Source: Euphrasia confusa (Eukaryota; Streptophyta; Magnoliopsida; Lamiales; Orobanchaceae). From it: DNA of 64,000 nucleotides. The stretch spans positions 17,145,312-17,209,311 of the forward strand of contig OX940968.1 in NCBI GenBank assembly GCA_954870475.1, given 5' to 3'. Both the position numbers and the translations under genes were made by a program. Shown here piece after piece: positions 58,885-64,000 of the stretch. The notes beneath the pieces were generated by a model, which saw only the letters and a program-made list of their open reading frames with translations, ran no database searches and was not told where the DNA came from. The stretch's first letter is position 1. Each line of letters starts with the position of its first letter.

Positions 58885-60798
58885 TGTTGGGATTCGATGT
58901 CCCGGGCTATAAAAAATTGCGGAACCGATAACCCGATCAAAATCCTTCATCGCCAGAGATTGGATCCCCGACTCATCCGCAGGAGTCCGACCTTTGGAGA
59001 CTACGCGCCCGAAGACACGCAGCCCGCCCCCAGCCGAAGTCCCCCACGAGTCGGATCCACGAACGCGAACCACCGTACGAGCCGGGGCCCGACCGAACAC
59101 CCAGCGAGGCCCGAGGGCCGCGAGCGTCCAGCCGAGCCCCCGCACGGGGCTCGCGATCATCTCGCGATGATCGCTGGGGATGCGCGAGGCATCCCCGGGG
59201 CTGCTCGTAGCAGCCCCGCAGCGGGTCGCGTGACCCGCTGCTCAACGCGCTGGGCTCGTCCCAGCGCTCCGCTGCGGGAAACCCCGCAGCACGCTACGAG
59301 TCACTGCGGGTTACCCCCGCAGCTCCCAGCGATCGAGCCTACGGGCTCGATCGACCCCTCGACCCCCTGCCGAGGGTGTTCGCGCTGAACGCGCCGCCGA
59401 CGACGGAGGTCGGCGGATCCTCCCGCCGTGGCACCAGCCCACGGCGGATCCCCGACGATCGAACCCTAGGTTCGATCGTGTGCCTCGGCGTCGAGCCGAG
59501 GCTCGCCTCTCGCGTCGCGCGTTCCCGGCGGTTGAACCCTAGGTTCGACCGCTCCTCTCGATCCTCGCCGGGGATCTCGAATCCCCGTCCCCGAGGTTCG
59601 TCGTTTATCCGGATCGTGTGTTCATGTATATACTACGATTAATCACACAAAATCATAACAGAGGGTTTATGATTTATTACCTTCGATTCGTTGTACGGAG
59701 AAACGAATTAACGCGTTGATGACCTTGCGATCTTCCCACGTATTCCTTGCACCTTGTCCGAACGTCGTGTGGGCGACGATCTATCGAACACCTTATGGAT
59801 CTCCTTCACTCTTCAAGACTTTATTGTTGGCGTAACTTAGGTTCTCTTAGTTATGAAAAGTGAAGACCATGTAGTGCTTATATAGGCTACGTAGGGGATC
59901 ATAAGGAGATTAAATATTGGGCTTCTAATATTGAAAATTAAATTGGGTCCAACCCAAATCTATTAATTCTTATCAATATTAATTTTATTTATTTTCCACT
60001 ATATAAATAAAATTGCACTTCCAATATTAACCATATTATATCAAATAATATTTCTCCGGTTAGTATTATATATTCCGTGTATTTAAGATTTAAATATCCA
60101 TGAATAAATTTATTTATTGCTCAATAAATATTATTCATTTCTTATATCCGAGAATAGTACCGTTCAACTTTAATTATTATGCGGATTAAATCCACCTGCA
60201 GGGTTTACATAATAATTCCTTATGAACTCATCTCGGGGATATTATCAACCCTTACGGGATACACTTTCCCGTCAAGTATTCACGGCATGTCGTATATAAA
60301 ATATAGTGACCCAACTTAACCGGTAATTAACCCAATAATTAAATCGGTTAATTCTTTTGGAAAATCAAAGTCACTTATATTAAATATACACACCCGCAAT
60401 AATATCGGGGATTAAGAATAAAATACTCTGAGATTTAAATTGATTATCCAAGGCAATCCTAATCAATAAATCTCAAGCGATCCGCCCAATACACCAAGTG
60501 TACAAGTGTGATAAAATAATTAAGATAAATTATTTTCTCTCTCACACAACGACTATACCGATGGATTGGTCAGTGTCCATCTAGGTCGTGAGCAACTGTT
60601 CGATTAAATACGAGTAACCGATAGTATGATCTTCTGTGTGCCCATGCACACCATACTAACTACAACGTATAAAATCTAGGACTATATTTTGAATAATTAA
60701 TTAAATGCAAATAATTGTTTATTAATTAAATAGGTTAAATGCTATGACAGGGAGTTTACAGGTACTTAAATCTAGACATTAAGTACACAACTCCAACA
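58885..60798 (-). repeat. Element H 5' LTR
   Basis: 1914 bp. TATATAA in sense at plus 59878-59884; hairpin array at about 59150-59555 downstream of it. Confidence 0.93.
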
Positions 60799-60803
60799 GG
60801 AGC

Positions 60804-62339
60804 CGAGCAGGCAATCGATCCACCTTTAAAAAGATGGTACGAAGGTCTCTAATTTGTGTCATCCACATGACCAAGTGGCTTTGGCTCCATTCCACTCCCC
60901 GGGGTGAGAATGAGTCGACTTGAAGTCAGCTTCAGAAGGACAAATTAGGCATTGTTTGATAAACTTGATCAATGTTTCTCGTAAAAGGAATTACAAGAAT
61001 TCTCCTCCAATGACTCGTCTATACGAACTTCGAAAGTCCATAAGAGTCACCAAGAGAACAGCAATGGAGACCGTGAGAATGTTTCCATCCCCTCTCCCAC
61101 TTAGCTTTTTACAATAAAGGGATACGCTATCTAGTGCATAAAGTAAACACATATAGCATGCATACAAGTAATAAAGCACATAGTATCACATAGTCAAAAT
61201 AATGCTAGAAAATTATTTTCCGACTATCATGGCTTCATTCCATCTCCGTACGCATCTTCTAGTCTTCAGTCTTCGTTCTTGAATGCTCCATGTGACGAGA
61301 ATATTAATCCCAATATTTAAATCTATTTATTTTTAATTAATCTAAAAGTTACTTAATTCGAAAATTAAGTCAGTCGAATATATCAAAAATAAAATTAAAT
61401 ATTATTAATATTTTATTTATTTATTTTTCCATCTAATTCTATTAAATCTCTAGAATCCTATCCAAGTAAAACTTGAATATTCTAGAAGACTTCTATAATT
61501 GAATAAGGAAATAAAAAATAAATTAGGACTCTTCCACTTTCCATAATTAATTAATTTCCATCTAATGAAAATTCCAAGGATAGGAATAATCAAATAGGAA
61601 ATAAATTAATTCCTAATTAATTCTTTTCCTAATCCATGAGAGTTCCCATAAAAGAGAATACTCAATAAGGAATAAAATTAATTCCAATTAATTCTTTTCC
61701 TAATCCATGAGAGTTCCTAAAAGTAAGAACACTCAAATAGGAAAAACCGAATTAATTTAGGAAAGTCGGGTTATGGTAGGAGTAGCACGGGTTGGGAGTC
61801 CCCGCGCCACCCACTACCATCGATCGATCATCCGGCCACCGAGGAGGAGCCGCCGCCCAGCCACGCCGGCCAGCCACCGAACCGGCGGCAGCCCGCGGCT
61901 AGGGCAGTCGAGCCCCGGCCCCTTGCCTTCGATCGATCCACGGGTCGATCATGGGGATGATCGGCCCCTTCGTCCATCGTCTTCTTCGTCACACCTTCGT
62001 CTTCCGGCGATCGCTCCAATCATCGAACCAACGTAAATAAATTACAAGAAATAAATTTACAATTCCGGTATCGATTCTATACATGAAATCGACCCTATAC
62101 ATTTTCCGGAAAACATAGAACGTAATAATAAATTCTAAATTCGGTCAACCCCCGAATTTTTACTATTACAAACATTCATCCACACAAAACGAATCTCGAC
62201 ATGTCCGAGAGTTTAATAAACGAATAACCATGGTAAAATAATTAACGAAAAATTAAACCATGATAGCCGAAAATCCCTGCAAGGTAGAACAATAATAGAA
62301 CATATACATGAACACGAAACCAAACTCTCTGATACCAAT
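60804..62339 (-). other. Element G leader, LTR-proximal part
   Basis: Resumes after the GGAGC duplication. Contains the small sense ORF (60991-61179), the AT-rich block, the GC-rich patch with a RSPEDEGVTKKTMDE-type frame start (61828-62019) and the primer site (62326-62337). Confidence 0.85.
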
Positions 62340-64000
62340 TGCTGGAATTCGATATCCCGGGCTATTAAAATTGCGGAAAATAATAACCCGACCGAAATCC
62401 CGTCGCCGGAAACACGCGAACCACGACACGGAATCGGGCCCGACGAGAGAATCACCGCCGCGGGAAAAACCCGCGGCTAGAAACCCTAGCCGAGCCCCCG
62501 TTGCGAGGGGCTCGCGATCGCGCTTCGCGATCGCCGGGGCTGCCCAGCAGCCCCCGGTGGTGAGTCCGACGACTCACCACCGCCGTCGGAGGAGGGCGGT
62601 CAGCCTCCAGCTGACCCGCCGCGGCCCAGCCGCGGCTTCCCTCGCGATCGACCTTACTGTCGATCGCTCGCCCCGGCTCCCAGCCGGGGTCCTCCCGTAC
62701 GCGCCACGGCCGGCGAGGGTGGCCGGGATCCGCCGTGGCACCAGCCCACGGCATCCTGGCGGTCGATCAAGGATCGACCGTATGCCCCGGCGTCCAGCCG
62801 GGGCTTCCCGTTGCCCGCACGCCGGCTGTCGAAGCCCTAGGGCTCGACCGTCACCCTCGATCCCGTCGAGGATTTCTCGACCTTCGCCGGGGTTCTCGAA
62901 TCCCCATCCCCGAAGTTCGTCGTTTTCCCGGATCGTGTATTCATGTATATATTACAATTAATATCACATAAAATCATAGAAGGGAGTTTATGATTTTACC
63001 TTTCGATTCGTTGTGCGGAGAAACGAAATCAAACACCTTTGAAGACCTTCGAATCTTCCTACGTATTCCTTGCACTTCGTTCGAACGTCGTGTGGGCGAC
63101 GATCTATCGAACTCCTATGGATCTCCTTCAACTGTCTAGAACTATCAAATATTGATATTCTTGTCTTATGATTTATGAAGGCCATGTAGTGCTTTTATAG
63201 GCTACGTAGGGGATCAAAAGGAGGTGGAATATTGGACTCCCAATATTGATGATTAAATTGAGCCCAAGCCCAAATCTATTAATCCTTATTAATATTAATT
63301 AATTTATTTTCCACTATATAAATTAATTGCACTCCCAATATTAAACTATATTATATCAAATAATATTTCTCCGGTAGTATTATTTATTCCGTGTATTTAA
63401 GATTCAAATATCCATGAATAAAATTAATTTATTGCTAATTAATTTATTCATCTCTTATATCCGAGAATAGTACCATTCAACCTTAATTATTATGCGGATT
63501 AAATCTACCTGCAGGGTTTACATAATAATTCCTTATGAACTCATCTCGGGGATATTATCAACCCTTACGGGATACACTTTCCCGTCAAGTATTCACGGCA
63601 TGTCATATATAAAATATAGCGACCCAATTTTACCGGTAATCAACCCAATGATTAAATCGGTTAATTTCTTTGGAAAATCAAAGTCTCTTATATTAAATAC
63701 ACACACCCGTAATAATATCGGGGATTAAGAATAAAATACTCTGAGACTTAGATCAATTATCAACGGCAATCCTAATTGATAAATCTCAAGCGATCCGCCC
63801 AATACACCAAGTGTACAAGTGTGATAAAATAATTAAGATAAATTATTTTCTCTCTCACACAACGACTATACCGATGGATTGGTCCGTGTCCATCTAGGTC
63901 GTGAGCAACTGTTTGATTAAATACGAGTAACCGATAGTATGATCTTCTGTGTGGGCCCGACACACCATACTAACTACAACGTATAAAATCCATGACTATA
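62340..64000 (-). repeat. Element G 5' LTR, truncated by window end
   Basis: 1661 of about 1781 bp are visible. TATAAAA in sense at plus 63193-63199; hairpin array about 62450-62930 with the perfect GCTGGTG hairpin at 62732-62752. Confidence 0.92.

Larger units (their letters stand above)
51801..60798 (-). mobile_element. Element H: complete Copia-type non-autonomous element
   Basis: 8998 bp, minus orientation, TSD GGAGC (51796-51800, 60799-60803), inserted in the leader of G. LTRs of 1914 bp each (51801-53714, 58885-60798) differ at about ten sites by eye count. Primer site at 58871-58882 (one change); polypurine tract at 53715-53725. The gag is open and of the short type; pol is decayed. 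Confidence 0.96.
46390..64000 (-). mobile_element. Element G: Copia-type non-autonomous element, split by H and cut by window end
   Basis: Minus orientation. The left (3') LTR is 46390-48170 (1781 bp); the right (5') LTR starts at 62340 and would end near 64120. The likely TSD is GGCTA (46385-46389), not verifiable here. The primer site is 62326-62337 (one change from the usual 12 bases); the polypurine tract is at 48171-48181. H interrupts the leader at 51800/60804. gag is open; pol is decayed. Confidence 0.92.

Overview
This is plant nuclear DNA, most likely from a eudicot. The genes are intron-split, the intergenic DNA is AT-rich, and about 55 kb of the 64 kb is long terminal repeat (LTR) retrotransposon. 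The species cannot be fixed from the sequence. I saw no bacterial operon, tRNA, rRNA or CRISPR array.

The gene-bearing part is at the left. From 80 to 962 (+) are the last four coding exons of a VAMP72-type R-SNARE, whose 5' end lies outside the window. Convergent to it, 1517-3710 (-) is a complete eight-exon Alba-domain nucleic-acid-binding protein with an RGG/GGY-repeat tail. After AT-rich DNA with old repeat debris come the last exons of a peptidase C48 (Ulp1-like) gene or pseudogene on the minus strand. One of its exons is split by an LTR element: codons resume exactly across the insertion between 7501 and 16468.

The rest is nested retrotransposons, resolved by target-site duplications (TSDs). 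A (-) is 7507-16467, TSD GTAAC. B (-) is 19377-44765, TSD AAGAA; its left LTR holds C (+) at 20604-38561, TSD TTTAC, and E (-) at 38961-41889, TSD GTACG. D (+), 24926-33992, TSD TTATA, sits inside the gag gene of C. F is a decayed gag-pol fragment at 45408-46389. It is cut by G (-), which starts at 46390 and runs off the window. G holds H (-) at 51801-60798, TSD GGAGC. A, C, D, G and H are one Copia-type family with LTRs of about 1.75-1.92 kb, a tRNA-iMet primer site, a leader of about 2 kb, a gag frame, and a pol region decayed in the same way in each copy. B and E are short elements of two other families using the same primer tRNA.

The family looks parasitic: gag is kept to varying degrees, pol is dead, yet LTR pairs are nearly identical, so the copies probably moved with enzymes supplied in trans. 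Two of its features stand out. The LTRs carry, downstream of their TATA box, a GC-rich array of perfect hairpins whose stems differ between subfamilies by compensatory changes while loops stay fixed. The leader carries three spaced copies of a 26-bp motif built on CCACGTGG, kept in all five elements. These are the best candidates for an undescribed system in the window.
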